Assembly (NCBI GenBank): GCA_025916135.1
Contig: CP104793.1
Location: 3,410,001-3,474,000 of the forward strand
Length of the DNA: 64,000 nucleotides
Direction of reading: 5' to 3'
Source of the DNA: Rhodobacteraceae bacterium D3-12
GTDB taxonomy: Bacteria > Pseudomonadota > Alphaproteobacteria > Rhodobacterales > Rhodobacteraceae
The notes below the pieces were generated by a model, which ran no database searches, was not told the DNA's origin, and worked only from the letters and a program-made list of their open reading frames with translations. Shown here piece by piece: positions 55,643-64,000 of this stretch; position 1 is the stretch's first letter; each line of letters starts with the position of its first letter. The translations under genes were made by a program, and so were the position numbers.

Positions 55643-56062
55643 ATGACCGCACAAATCCATATCCTTGATGCCGTGCGCGGCACGCCCGCAAAAATCAACG
55701 CCGCCCATAACGTGCTGGAAGCGCGCGACAATTGGGGGCGCACTCCGCTGCTGGCCGCGATCCTTGATGGCACGGTTACCGAAGTCCGCGCCCTGTTGCG
55801 TGCCGGGGCGAACCCCAATGAAGTGCTCAGCGGCGAAACCGCCAATTGTTTTGCGAGTGGCGAAACCGCCCTGATGCTGGCCGCGCCAGAACCGCAAAAG
55901 CTGAAACTTCTGCTGCAATACGGCGCTGACCCGATGGCCGGACCACAGGGCGGGCTGGCCGCATGGCTTTCGCAGGAACTGGCCGAAGACAACGGCGATG
56001 TGCCTGAGTATTTCGAAGGGCTCGAAGTGAGCGCCGCGATGCTGAAACGGAGCGCGGTTTAA
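55643..56062 (+). CDS. Ankyrin-repeat protein
   Basis: A 139-residue soluble protein with two to three ankyrin repeats: NWGRTPLLAAILDGTVTEVRALLRAGANPNEV (near 30-62) and GETALMLAAPEPQKLKLLLQYGADPMAG (near 72-100), both with the TPLxxA helix and GADP turn. Such small proteins mediate protein-protein contacts; the partner is unknown. ATG 55643 begins MTAQIHILDAVRG. Confidence 0.8.
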   Translation: MTAQIHILDAVRGTPAKINAAHNVLEARDNWGRTPLLAAILDGTVTEVRALLRAGANPNEVLSGETANCFASGETALMLAAPEPQKLKLLLQYGADPMAGPQGGLAAWLSQELAEDNGDVPEYFEGLEVSAAMLKRSAV

Positions 56063-56414
56063 ACCAACGGCCCCGCGATCACCGCTTATGCAACGAACAA
56101 TTGCGCGTCACCCGATGATCGCGACCCCAAACCTCATGGTCGCAAAACCTGCGGCCATGCCCATGCTTTGCCGCGCGGTCTCGCCCCTCAGCTTCGCAAT
56201 GAACACGCGCGCGCCGGGCATCAGCAGACGCATCGGGCGCCCCAGATCTAGGCAAAATCTTATCTGCCTGTGCTGACACCTCCGCTCGCGCGGCAAAGGA
56301 AAACAGGCATCGCGACCATGCGCCCACATCACGCGCGTTAAAACACCGTTGCGACTGCGCCCGCCCCCACTTTCCCCCTTGCTCCGCCGCGCCAAACCGC
56401 TACCCACTCGGCCC
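56063..56414. other. 352-base intergenic region with a possible 41-codon frame
   Basis: A minus-strand frame from ATG 56233 to 56108 encodes 41 residues (starts MRLLMPGARVFIAKLRGE, ends RFGVAIIG). It has no clear ribosome-binding site and may be chance. Nothing else is recognised. Confidence 0.3.
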
Positions 56415-57320
56415 ATGTCGGAACCACTCGCCCCAAACCACGGCCTCGCCGTGACATTCATGCTCGCGGCCTCGGTGTTCATCGCGGCGGCCACCTTGAT
56501 GGCGAAACTGTCCTCGGACCCGCAATTGGGCGAACCGCTGCATCCGCTACAGATCAGCCACGGCAGGTTCCTCTTTGCCTGGATCGTGGTGGCCAGCACC
56601 GCCGCGATCCTGCGCCTGAAAATCACCGCGCCCAACCTGCGGGTTCATGCCGCGCGCACCCTTGCGGGCTGGAGCGGGGTCAGCTTGATGTTTGCCGCCG
56701 TCGCTTTCATCCCCTTGGCCGATGCCACGGCAATCAGCTTTCTCAGCCCGGTCTTTGCGATGATGCTCGCCATTCCGCTCTTGGGGGAAAAGGTCGGGCG
56801 CATCCGCTGGATCGCCGCCGGGGTGGCGCTGTTTGGGGCGCTGGTGCTGTTGCGCCCAACCCCGACAAGCTTTCAGCCCGCGGCACTTCTCGCTCTGGCG
56901 GCGGCGGTGGTGATGGGCTTGGAAATCGTGCTGATCAAACGACTGTCCGGGCGCGAGAGCGCATTGCAAATCTTGTTTATTAACAACAGCTTCGGGCTGA
57001 TCATCGCCACGATCGCAGCCGCCTTCTTCTGGGCACCACCCAGCCCAGCACAATGGGGGGCGCTGGCTGGAACCGGCGTGTTCATGGCCATCGCTCAGAC
57101 CTGCTATGTCAACGCCATGCGCCGGGCCGAAGCTAGCTTCGTGGTGCCATTCGCCTATGCAACGCTGGTGTTCGCCGCTTTGTTCGATGCCGCCTTGTTC
57201 GGGCACCGGCCCGATGCGGCCTCGCTCCTCGGCGCGGCGATCATCATCTTGGGCGCCGCGCTCCTTGCTTGGCGCGAGGCCCGCGCGGCGCGGCTGGCGC
57301 GGGCGCGAACAAACCCTTGA
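56415..57320 (+). CDS. EamA/DMT-family permease
   Basis: A 301-residue ten-helix drug/metabolite transporter. Two EamA halves are visible: residues about 10-135 (ATAISFLSPVFAMMLAIPLLGEKVG, with the conserved Glu) and about 155-290 (VPFAYATLVFAALFDAALFGHRPDAASLLGAAIIILGAALL). ATG 56415 begins MSEPLAPNHGLAV. The exported compound cannot be told. Confidence 0.88.
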   Translation: MSEPLAPNHGLAVTFMLAASVFIAAATLMAKLSSDPQLGEPLHPLQISHGRFLFAWIVVASTAAILRLKITAPNLRVHAARTLAGWSGVSLMFAAVAFIPLADATAISFLSPVFAMMLAIPLLGEKVGRIRWIAAGVALFGALVLLRPTPTSFQPAALLALAAAVVMGLEIVLIKRLSGRESALQILFINNSFGLIIATIAAAFFWAPPSPAQWGALAGTGVFMAIAQTCYVNAMRRAEASFVVPFAYATLVFAALFDAALFGHRPDAASLLGAAIIILGAALLAWREARAARLARARTNP

Positions 57321-57339
57321 ATAAAAGGCCAGATGCGCC

Positions 57340-57417
57340 TTGCGCTGACCGTCGCTATGTTTAGAATAGGACGCTGACCGAATTACCAGGCGGCCCCGCA
57401 AGTGATGGCCGCCTTTT
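57340..57417 (+). promoter_or_regulatory. gcrA promoter and leader hairpin
   Basis: TTGCGC (57340) and TAGAAT (57362) with a 16-base spacer look like a sigma-70 promoter. Then AGGCGGCC/GGCCGCCT (57388-57414), an eight-pair stem with an 11-base loop followed by TTTT, ends 17 bases before the gcrA ATG. Either the terminator of the upstream gene or a leader hairpin that could attenuate gcrA. Confidence 0.45.
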
Positions 57418-57434
57418 CCAAATGGGAATATGTC

Positions 57435-58028
57435 ATGTCGTGGACCGACGAACGCGTTGAAGTGCTGAAAAAGATGTGGGGCGAAGGCCAGTCGGCCAGC
57501 CAGATCGCCAAAGAACTGGGCGGGGTGACCCGCAACGCGGTGATCGGCAAGGTGCACCGGCTGGGCCTGTCCAACCGCTCCGCCGGGAGCAAGACGGAAG
57601 CCAAACCCAAACCCGCCGCCAAGCCCGAGGCAAAGCCACGCGTCGCCGCCAAACCCAAGGCGAAACCCGCGGCCAAGGAACCGGCCAAAGAGCCCGCGAC
57701 CAGCGCCGCACCCTCTGCCCTGGCCAAACCCGCCATGTCCCCGGCGCGCAAAGCGATTATTCCAGCAGGCCAACCCCTGCCGCCGCAACCCTCGGCAAAC
57801 GAGATCAGCCCCGAAGCGCTCGCCAAGGTGAGCGAAATCGAGAAGAAGGCCAAACGCCTTGGCCTGATGGAGCTGACCGAGCGGACCTGCAAATGGCCCG
57901 TGGGCGACCCGGCGACCGATGACTTCTGGTTCTGCGGTCTGCCTGTGCAAGCTGGCAAACCCTATTGCGAGGCCCATGTCGGCGTCGCGTTCCAGCCCAT
58001 GTCGAGCCGCCGCGACCGCAAACGCTAA
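57435..58028 (+). CDS. gcrA: Cell-cycle regulator GcrA
   Basis: A 197-residue GcrA-type protein. The N-terminal MSWTDERVEVLKKMWGEGQSASQIAKELGGVTRNAVIGKVHRLGL is the DNA-binding helix-turn-helix. A Lys/Ala/Pro-rich linker (about 52-110) follows, and the C-terminal ERTCKWPVGDPATDDFWFCGLPVQAGKPYCEAHV is the sigma-70-binding part with three Cys. GcrA stimulates sigma-70 promoters carrying methylated GANTC sites in alphaproteobacteria. ATG 57435 excludes an upstream in-frame extension across the hairpin. Confidence 0.95.
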   Translation: MSWTDERVEVLKKMWGEGQSASQIAKELGGVTRNAVIGKVHRLGLSNRSAGSKTEAKPKPAAKPEAKPRVAAKPKAKPAAKEPAKEPATSAAPSALAKPAMSPARKAIIPAGQPLPPQPSANEISPEALAKVSEIEKKAKRLGLMELTERTCKWPVGDPATDDFWFCGLPVQAGKPYCEAHVGVAFQPMSSRRDRKR

Positions 58029-58345
58029 GGCGTTGAACAGGCTTTGCGCCGCCTACGGCGTCGCGGGGGGCGCCTCGCTTCGCTCGGCGCCACCTGCACG
58101 CGGCGTTGCTCTTTTCTCAGCATGTAATGAAGCGGGCTGTAGAACGGCGGAATTGAGGATTTAGAGAAAGCTCAAAGGCGCTGAGATGTTTCAGCGCCTG
58201 CGTTTCTTTCATGGTCCAAATACTCAATTTGCCGGCTCGTGTTCGGCCCTTCCGCTGGCTCTCTGGCGCTTGCCGTTTCGCAAACCTCCGCTGCGATTCC
58301 GGATTGATGCTTCCCCAAGGCGCGTCGCTGCTCTATATCCGCGCC
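58029..58345. other. 317-base region between gcrA and rimO
   Basis: Contains GC-rich imperfect inverted repeats (near 58060-58090) and the terminator at 58176-58209. No gene seen. Confidence 0.5.
58176..58209 (+). terminator. Probable terminator downstream of gcrA
   Basis: AGGCGCTGA/TCAGCGCCT stem, six-base loop, followed by GCGTTTCTTT. Confidence 0.7.
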
Positions 58346-59716
58346 ATGCAAAACCCGCCCAGCCTCCGCCCCGACCTTGCCCGTGCCTCGCTTAGCGAAG
58401 CGCGCCGCGCCGATCAGCCGACCATTGGTATGGTCTCCCTTGGCTGCCCCAAGGCTCTTGTCGACAGCGAGCGCATCCTCACCCGCCTTAGGGCCGAAGG
58501 CTATGGCATTTCGCCTGACTACTCCGGCGCGAACGCGGTGATCGTCAACACCTGTGGGTTTCTCGACAGCGCCAAAGCCGAGTCGCTTGAAGCGATTGGC
58601 GAGGCGCTGAGCGAAAACGGCAAGGTGATCGTGACCGGCTGTCTTGGCGCCGAGCCGGACTATATTCGCGAGCATCACCCCAATATTCTCGCCGTGACCG
58701 GGCCGCACCAATACGAGCAAGTGCTCGACGCGGTGCATGCCGCCGTGCCGCCCGACCCGGACCCGTTTGTCGACCTGTTGCCTGCCTCCGGCGTCAAGCT
58801 TACCCCGCGCCACTATAGCTATCTCAAGATTTCCGAGGGCTGTAACCACCATTGCAAGTTCTGCATCATCCCGTCGATGCGTGGCCGCCTGCAATCGCGC
58901 CCGCACAAGGCGGTTCTGCGCGAGGCCGAAAAGCTGGTTGAAAACGGTGTGCGCGAACTGCTGGTGATCTCTCAGGACACCTCGGCCTATGGCGTCGACT
59001 GGCCGCGCGACGCGCGCCCCACGGGCGAACAGCCCATCACCGCGCTAGCCCGTGATCTAGGCGCGTTGGGGGCATGGACCCGCTTGCATTACGTCTACCC
59101 CTATCCGCATGTGCGCGAAGTGATCCCGCTGATGGCCGAGGGGCTCATCCTGCCTTACCTCGACATCCCGTTCCAACATGCCCACCCCGAAACGCTCAAG
59201 CGTATGGCCCGCCCGGCCCACGCCGAACGCACGCTCGACCGCATCGCTGAATGGCGCGGGCTGTGCCCGGACATCACCCTGCGCTCAACCTTCATCGTCG
59301 GCTACCCCGGCGAGACCGAGGCCGAATTCCAGACCCTTCTCGATTGGATGGACGAAGCCCAGCTCGACCGCGTCGGCTGTTTTCAATATGAAAACGTCGA
59401 TGGCGCCCGCTCCAACGCCCTGCCCGATCATGTCCCGGACGAGATCAAGCAAGACCGCTGGGACCGCTTCATGGAAAAGGCCCAAGCCATCTCTGAAGCC
59501 AAACTCGCCGCCAAGGTGGGTCAGACGATGGACGTTATCATCGACGACATCGACGACGACGGCATCGCCACTTGCCGCACCAAATCCGACGCGCCCGAGA
59601 TTGACGGCAACCTGTTTATTGACGAAGGCACCGAAGGCCTGACCGTGGGCGAGATCGTCTCGGTCGAGGTGGATGAGGCGGGGGAATACGACCTCTGGGG
59701 CCGGCTCAACGGCTAA
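58346..59716 (+). CDS. rimO: Ribosomal protein uS12 methylthiotransferase
   Basis: A 456-residue radical-SAM enzyme that adds a methylthio group to Asp of ribosomal protein S12. The N-terminal domain has three cluster Cys ([39 protein letters not shown]). The radical-SAM motif [15 protein letters not shown] is near residue 168. The C-terminal TRAM domain ends [14 protein letters not shown] 58346 gives the standard length. Confidence 0.95.
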   Translation: MQNPPSLRPDLARASLSEARRADQPTIGMVSLGCPKALVDSERILTRLRAEGYGISPDYSGANAVIVNTCGFLDSAKAESLEAIGEALSENGKVIVTGCLGAEPDYIREHHPNILAVTGPHQYEQVLDAVHAAVPPDPDPFVDLLPASGVKLTPRHYSYLKISEGCNHHCKFCIIPSMRGRLQSRPHKAVLREAEKLVENGVRELLVISQDTSAYGVDWPRDARPTGEQPITALARDLGALGAWTRLHYVYPYPHVREVIPLMAEGLILPYLDIPFQHAHPETLKRMARPAHAERTLDRIAEWRGLCPDITLRSTFIVGYPGETEAEFQTLLDWMDEAQLDRVGCFQYENVDGARSNALPDHVPDEIKQDRWDRFMEKAQAISEAKLAAKVGQTMDVIIDDIDDDGIATCRTKSDAPEIDGNLFIDEGTEGLTVGEIVSVEVDEAGEYDLWGRLNG

Positions 59717-59724
59717 GCGGGCGG

Positions 59725-60090
59725 TTACTTCACCAACCGCTCCAACGCCCGACCATTGCTCCACGTTCCGTGCAACGAGCCATCCGGCATGACCACGTAA
59801 ACCACCGGCGCATCCGAGCCCCAGTTCACCGTCACCACCCGCCCCTCGCGGCGGCCAATGCCGGTGTAGCTCTGGTTGCCAACGGTCCAGGCAAAGCCGA
59901 CACCCCCGCCCGGTTGCTCCTGAACCGAGACTTGCCCGCTATAGCGCGAGCCATCGGGGTTTCGCCCCTCGGCTTTGTAAAATCCGGTGATGTTGCCTGC
60001 GGCCAGGCCGCTCTCGGATTGCGCGCTTACTCCCTGCGGCAACAGCATCGCGGCCGACACCGCGCTCATGAAAAATCGACGTCTGCGCAT
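59725..60090 (-). CDS. Secreted hypothetical protein
   Basis: A 121-residue protein with a twin-arginine-like start (MRRRRFFMSAVSAAMLLPQGVSA). The mature part is Gly-rich beta-type (GRNPDGSRYSGQVSVQEQPGGGVGFAW, then SLHGTWSNGRALERL). I do not recognise the family. It is convergent with rimO, nine bases apart. Confidence 0.6.
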   Translation of the reverse strand: MRRRRFFMSAVSAAMLLPQGVSAQSESGLAAGNITGFYKAEGRNPDGSRYSGQVSVQEQPGGGVGFAWTVGNQSYTGIGRREGRVVTVNWGSDAPVVYVVMPDGSLHGTWSNGRALERLVK

Positions 60091-60180
60091 TGGAAAATCC
60101 CTTTCACTTCAAAATCAATGCCCCAAGCCTAGTGCATTTTTGATCCCGAACAAAAGCCTTCGCCGTTGACACCCGCCGCA

Positions 60181-60220
60181 AAACAAAACCCCCGCAGGCC
60201 AAACCTGCGGGGGCTTATCT
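60181..60220 (-). terminator. Rho-independent terminator for the large secreted-protein gene
   Basis: CCCCCGCAGG/CCTGCGGGGG stem with loop TTTGG on the minus strand, followed by TTTTGTTTTG. It lies 26 bases beyond the gene stop. Confidence 0.85.
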
Positions 60221-60239
60221 CACTCAATGGTGCGAAGGA

Positions 60240-62141
60240 TCAGAACCGCATCGCGCCCATGAACGCAAACATCGGCATGTATTGCGCAAAGTCGGGATAG
60301 CGCAGCGTCACATCGTTCAACGTGAGTTCGCGCTTGCTGATGTCAGAGCGCGCGACCGCCCATTCCAACGCGCCGCCGTCGCCCTCTTTGGCAAGGTTGC
60401 GAAGCACAATCAGGCCGGACTTCACAGCGCTCAGCCCCGATACCTCATACGATCCGGGGCGCACCTTTGCCATCGTGTCATCGAAATAGGCCAGCAGCTC
60501 GGGAAGACCCGTCATCCGCATCGTCGCCTCGCCCTCATAGGGGAACAAGCTCAGAACCTCGGACGGGTAAAAGCGATAGCTACCCTCTTGCTCCAGCCGG
60601 AACAGCCCTGTTTCATACACATTCATGCCCGACGTCATCTCCATCACGGTCGACGCCGCATAGATCACCAAAGGCGTGATGATCTCGACCGGCTCTTGCA
60701 GGTTGTGAATCGTCACATCCTTGAACATCTGCTTGAGCAGACCTTCGTTCAGCTTCGTCACGCTCGACGTGATCGCAAGCTCCTTGGGGAACCACGCGTT
60801 GAGATGCGGCAGAACATCTGCCGGTGCGCTTTCGCCGGGGATCATCTTGCCGCCGGAAAACACCGTGCCCACGCTCAGCGTGCCTTCGTTCCGGTTCAGC
60901 CCCGCCAACCCGAAGTTCACACCCCAGCTGTCAAAAGACAGCGCGAATTCCGACTCTGCCTCGGTGGCGCGCTGGCCGTTGCGATAGGGATGGTAAAGCG
61001 CATCAAACCAGACGTTCTTGCCCTCGCTCGCGATCTCCAGCTTGCCGAACTCCATGAGCCCATTGAGCAGCGCCGTCGCATCCACCGGACGGCGGCGTGG
61101 CGGGTTGCCCAGCGTCATGAAGGTGGCCATCATATCCGCCACCGGCAGCTCTTCGGTGGTGAAGCGCACCACCGCCTCGCCCACCCGCAGCGCCGAATCC
61201 GGCAGGGCCTCGCGCTGGTCGACATTGCCAAACCGCAAAACGATCTCGGCCCCGCCCCATGTGCGCGGCTGCACGTCCTTCAACGCCGCCGTCGCATGCA
61301 ACGTCCCGGCCTGAAAATATTCGTTCTGCCGGCGAACGCTCGCCATGTTCAGATTGGTTGCGCTCAGATCCAGCGTCACGGTGTCATAGGTGTTGCCCAA
61401 CAGGCTCTGACCCAGCGTCTGCAAATGCGCGCCGCCATTGCGCACGGTCCCAAGCATCAGAACCTCGCGCAGCACCGAATAAAGATCGACCGGCTTGTCG
61501 CCATTCGCCGCCAACAGCGCTCTAACCTCGCCCAGCGTTACATTCTGCGGCCCCATGCCGATCATCGCCACATTGCCTGCGGTGATCTCGAACTTGCTTT
61601 CGGTATTGGTGCTGTCGGGCTCCTTGAGCACATCAAACATCAAACTGCCCAGCGAGATGCTCGCCTGTGGCTCCGGCGTATTGGCCGGCGCCGCGCCCAT
61701 GTCCGGCGTGAACTTCACATCATTGGTCAGCCACTTCAGCGCCGAATAGGACCGCGACTTGGTCGACCACGTCCCGTCAAATTCCATCCCCGAGAAGCTG
61801 AGCGTGCCGATCCCCGGAAACTCCAGCGTGCTGGAAAACGTCAGGTCGGTGATGCGATAGCTGTCATCGTCCAGCGGGTCCATGCGGAACGACACATCGC
61901 CGAACGGGAACAAGCCCATCAAGGTGGTGTCCTGCAACGTGGCGCGGAATCCGCCGCCCTCTTCGCTGACCGCCACGTCGCGGGTCAACAGCGGCCCGAT
62001 GATGGTGATGGGCAACGGCGTCGACAGCGCTGAAAGAACATCGGTCTTGGCCTCCTCCACCGATTGCGCAGCAAGCGGCGCCGCGAGACTGAAGCTGACA
62101 GCAAGGGAACAAAGCGGGAGGGCATAGGATCTTATGGCCAC
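60240..62141 (-). CDS. Large secreted protein of unknown function
   Basis: A 633-residue protein with a signal peptide (MAIRSYALPLCSLAVSFSLAAPLAAQ) and no membrane segments or Cys-rich motif. The sequence has repeated beta-rich elements, for example YRITDLTFSSTLEFPGIGTLSFSGMEFDG and YDTVTLDLSATNLNMASVRRQNEYF, and a long C-terminal part ending FAQYMPMFAFMGAMRF. I do not recognise a family. It has its own terminator, so it is a single-gene unit. Periplasmic or outer-membrane-associated location is likely. Confidence 0.7.
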   Translation of the reverse strand: MAIRSYALPLCSLAVSFSLAAPLAAQSVEEAKTDVLSALSTPLPITIIGPLLTRDVAVSEEGGGFRATLQDTTLMGLFPFGDVSFRMDPLDDDSYRITDLTFSSTLEFPGIGTLSFSGMEFDGTWSTKSRSYSALKWLTNDVKFTPDMGAAPANTPEPQASISLGSLMFDVLKEPDSTNTESKFEITAGNVAMIGMGPQNVTLGEVRALLAANGDKPVDLYSVLREVLMLGTVRNGGAHLQTLGQSLLGNTYDTVTLDLSATNLNMASVRRQNEYFQAGTLHATAALKDVQPRTWGGAEIVLRFGNVDQREALPDSALRVGEAVVRFTTEELPVADMMATFMTLGNPPRRRPVDATALLNGLMEFGKLEIASEGKNVWFDALYHPYRNGQRATEAESEFALSFDSWGVNFGLAGLNRNEGTLSVGTVFSGGKMIPGESAPADVLPHLNAWFPKELAITSSVTKLNEGLLKQMFKDVTIHNLQEPVEIITPLVIYAASTVMEMTSGMNVYETGLFRLEQEGSYRFYPSEVLSLFPYEGEATMRMTGLPELLAYFDDTMAKVRPGSYEVSGLSAVKSGLIVLRNLAKEGDGGALEWAVARSDISKRELTLNDVTLRYPDFAQYMPMFAFMGAMRF

Positions 62142-62370
62142 GGATAATTCTCCTCAGGGAACCAACAAAGTTAACGAAATATCGTTGGCCACAGTCTGAG
62201 GGTTTCAGAGCCAAGGTTCAAGCGATCATCGTTGCGCAAACCCCGCCCTCTGCGCACGCTGCGTTCATAAATGCGCGTCGTCGAGAATCAGACACCGGCG
62301 GCAGCCGGGAGTCAGCCCGATGTCACCCCCCCCTATTTCCGCTTTCTGCCAAAGGTTAACAGCAGCGGAA

Positions 62371-62619
62371 TTACTTTGAGTCTTTCGCTTCCAGCGCGTC
62401 GAGCCGGGCCTTCAACGCCGCGTTTTCTTCGCGGGCTTTCTGGGCCATGGTGCGCACCGCATCGAACTCTTCCCGGGTCACGAAATCACGGTCCGCCAGC
62501 CAGCGATCCACCAGCGATTTCATCGCCGTCTCGGCCTCGTCCTTGGCCCCCTGTGCCACGCCCATCGCGTTGGTCATCAGATGAGAAATATCGTCTAGAA
62601 TCTTGTTACGCGTCTGCAT
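62371..62619 (-). CDS. UbiK-like accessory factor (BMFP family)
   Basis: An 82-residue protein: amphipathic helix (MQTRNKILDDISHLMTNAMGVAQGAKDEAETAMKSLVDRWLADRDFVTREEFDAV) and a coiled coil (AQKAREENAALKARLDALEAKD). This is the BMFP/UbiK pattern, a trimer that assists ubiquinone biosynthesis at the membrane. ATG 62619 is chosen, since the extension upstream overlaps the lgt start. Divergent from lgt. Confidence 0.8.
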   Translation of the reverse strand: MQTRNKILDDISHLMTNAMGVAQGAKDEAETAMKSLVDRWLADRDFVTREEFDAVRTMAQKAREENAALKARLDALEAKDSK

Positions 62620-62713
62620 CGGACTCTCCCGCTTTACCTTGTCCCTATATGGGCATGGATCGCTGTAATCGCAAGCTTGACTTCCCCCATGAAACGTCGT
62701 CACAACTCGCTTC

Positions 62714-63601
62714 ATGAGCGCGCTAATCCCCTTTCCAAACATCTCGCCGGACCTCTTCTCGTTCGAGCATTTCGGCATCACCATCGCCCTGCGCTGGTAT
62801 GCCTTGGCCTATATCGCAGGCATCCTGATCGCATGGCGGTTAAGCATCGCGGCGCTCAAACGACAGGCGCTCTGGCGTGGCGAGCCACCCATGACCCCGG
62901 CCCATGTCGAAGACCTGCTAACATGGATCATTCTCGGCGTGATCTTCGGTGGGCGGCTGGGCTATGTGCTCTTCTACCGGCCGGGCTATTACATTGAAAA
63001 CCCATCGGAAATCCTGATGGTCTGGCAGGGCGGCATGTCCTTTCACGGCGGCTTCCTCGGGGTGGTCGTGGCGGCGTGGCTGTTTACGCTGCGCCATAAG
63101 ATTCCCCGTCTTCCTGCGGCCGATACCATCGCCCTCGGCGTGCCTTGGGGGCTGTTTTTGGGTCGCATCGCGAACTTCATAAACGCCGAACTCTGGGGCC
63201 GTCCCACCGACCTGCCTTGGGGTGTCGCCTTCCCCGGCCAAGCCGCGCAAGACTGCCCCGGCGTGATTGGCCTCTGCGCCCGCCACCCCTCGCAACTTTA
63301 CGAGGCCGCCCTCGAAGGGTTGATCCTCGGTCTTATCATCCTCTGGCTGGTCTGGCGGCGTGGCGGTCTCAAGCGTCCCGGCCTGATCTCCGGCACCTTC
63401 TTTGCAGGCTACGGCTTGGCGCGTTTCATCGTTGAATTCGCCCGCCAGCCCGATGCCCAATTCGTCACCCAAGGCAACCCGCTTGGCCTCGCCTTCCATT
63501 TTGGCGGATACGGTCTCACCATGGGGCAAATCCTGTCGCTGCCGATGCTGGCGTTCGGCCTGTTCCTGATCCTGCGCGCGCGCCGTAGCCCTCTGGCATG
63601 A
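62714..63601 (+). CDS. lgt: Prolipoprotein diacylglyceryl transferase
   Basis: A 295-residue membrane enzyme that transfers diacylglycerol to prolipoprotein Cys. [15 protein letters not shown] near residue 76, [15 protein letters not shown] near 107 and [23 protein letters not shown] near 150 with the catalytic region [12 protein letters not shown] follow the family pattern. Seven hydrophobic segments are visible. It overlaps the next gene by ATGA. Confidence 0.95.
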   Translation: MSALIPFPNISPDLFSFEHFGITIALRWYALAYIAGILIAWRLSIAALKRQALWRGEPPMTPAHVEDLLTWIILGVIFGGRLGYVLFYRPGYYIENPSEILMVWQGGMSFHGGFLGVVVAAWLFTLRHKIPRLPAADTIALGVPWGLFLGRIANFINAELWGRPTDLPWGVAFPGQAAQDCPGVIGLCARHPSQLYEAALEGLILGLIILWLVWRRGGLKRPGLISGTFFAGYGLARFIVEFARQPDAQFVTQGNPLGLAFHFGGYGLTMGQILSLPMLAFGLFLILRARRSPLA

Positions 63602-64000
63602 CACCACTTACCGACATCCTGAAGTCTCTGATCGCCACCCGCGGCCCGCTGCCCCTCTCGGACTATATGGCCGAGTGCCTGTTCCATCCGGAGCACGGAT
63701 ATTACGCCACCCGCGACCCCCTCGGCGCTGCCGGTGATTTTATCACTGCACCGGAAATTTCCCAAATGTTTGGGGAGCTTATCGGGTTGTCTCTGGCCCA
63801 GTCATGGATCGACCAAGGGGCGCCAAAGCCCTTCACACTGGCCGAGCTCGGCCCCGGTCGCGGCACCCTCATGGCCGACATCCTGCGCGCTACGCGCGGG
63901 GTTCCGGGCTTCCATGACGCCGCTCAAATCTGGCTGGTCGAAGCCTCGCCCACCCTGACCGAGATCCAGCGCGACACCCTAAAACCTCATGTCGTCAACT
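63598..64000 (+). CDS. SAM-dependent methyltransferase of the MidA/NDUFAF7 type, 3' end beyond the window
   Basis: About 134 residues are visible. [63 protein letters not shown] is the conserved start, and [21 protein letters not shown] holds the SAM-binding motif. Members methylate an Arg of respiratory complex I subunit NDUFS2 in mitochondria; bacterial roles are less clear. It overlaps the lgt stop by four bases. Confidence 0.88.
   Translation, partial: MTPLTDILKSLIATRGPLPLSDYMAECLFHPEHGYYATRDPLGAAGDFITAPEISQMFGELIGLSLAQSWIDQGAPKPFTLAELGPGRGTLMADILRATRGVPGFHDAAQIWLVEASPTLTEIQRDTLKPHVVN

Noticed and set aside
56108-56233. 41-codon minus-strand frame as a small protein gene
   Set aside because: No clear ribosome-binding site and no comparison available; kept only as a note in the intergenic entry.
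60282-62033. 583-codon plus-strand frame opposite the large secreted-protein gene
   Set aside because: Arg/His/Gln-rich, low-complexity composition typical of antisense frames in GC-rich DNA; the minus-strand frame has a signal peptide and a terminator.

Overview
This window is 64 kb of high-GC chromosome from an alphaproteobacterium, almost certainly a Rhodobacteraceae (Roseobacter group) member. The evidence is the GcrA cell-cycle regulator, a propionyl-CoA synthetase, a malic enzyme with a phosphotransacetylase tail, a DctPQM TRAP transporter, many ABC transporters, and a dispersed repeat whose core reads TTCATCTGACTGAAAATATC. No rRNA, tRNA, CRISPR array, prophage or insertion sequence was seen. 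Most genes are chromosomal housekeeping or catabolic genes in short operons.

Layout. 1-2.6 kb: 5' part of glycerol kinase, a TetR gene with two frameshifts, a META-domain lipoprotein-like gene and recO. 2.7-7.1 kb: prpE (propionyl-CoA synthetase, with a promoter region full of TGCAAA boxes) and maeB. 7.3-13.0 kb: a nucleoside-salvage operon (cupin protein, cdd, deoA, deoB, add, upp) with overlapping genes; deoB carries a one-base deletion. 13-16 kb: a SPOR-domain secreted protein, a hydrolase and small membrane proteins.

16.2-34.8 kb is the most distinctive region: about 17 genes, all on the minus strand, starting with a TetR regulator that has a perfect palindromic operator just upstream. 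In order of transcription they encode TRAP transporter DctPQM, a cyclase-family hydrolase, a fumarylacetoacetate-hydrolase-family enzyme, an OsmC-like protein, the FAD subunit and a fused [2Fe-2S]/molybdopterin subunit of a xanthine-dehydrogenase-type hydroxylase, a 6-hydroxynicotinate-reductase-like iron-sulfur protein, an ApbE-like UPF0280 protein, two tandem PF06684 (DUF1185) proteins and a branched-chain-amino-acid-type ABC importer with a fused LivH-LivM permease. I infer a pathway that imports, hydroxylates, reductively dearomatises and ring-opens an N-heteroaromatic compound such as nicotinate or a relative.

35-46.7 kb: copper chaperone PCu(A)C with a small secreted partner, sirtuin CobB, an M50 protease-like membrane protein, a low-molecular-weight phosphatase, ribosomal protein L28, a GNAT acetyltransferase, an SDR, two adjacent ABC half-exporters and MeaB. 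46.8-52.5 kb: HrpB helicase, a Nudix hydrolase, a Pit phosphate transporter preceded by a Pho-box-like triple repeat, and a PanE-like reductase. 53-55.4 kb: argD-argF, preceded by a 17-codon open frame with five consecutive arginine codons, a probable arginine attenuator. 55.6-64 kb: ankyrin protein, EamA exporter, gcrA, rimO, a large secreted protein of unknown function, a UbiK-like protein, lgt and the start of a MidA/NDUFAF7-type methyltransferase.

Four genes (tetR at 951, deoB, the 6-hydroxynicotinate-reductase gene and the small copper-associated gene at 35128) are broken by single-base frameshifts, two of them in short G or C runs. Either the sequence has residual indel errors or several genes are decaying. 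Assignments rest on recognised protein motifs and gene context; no database search was possible.
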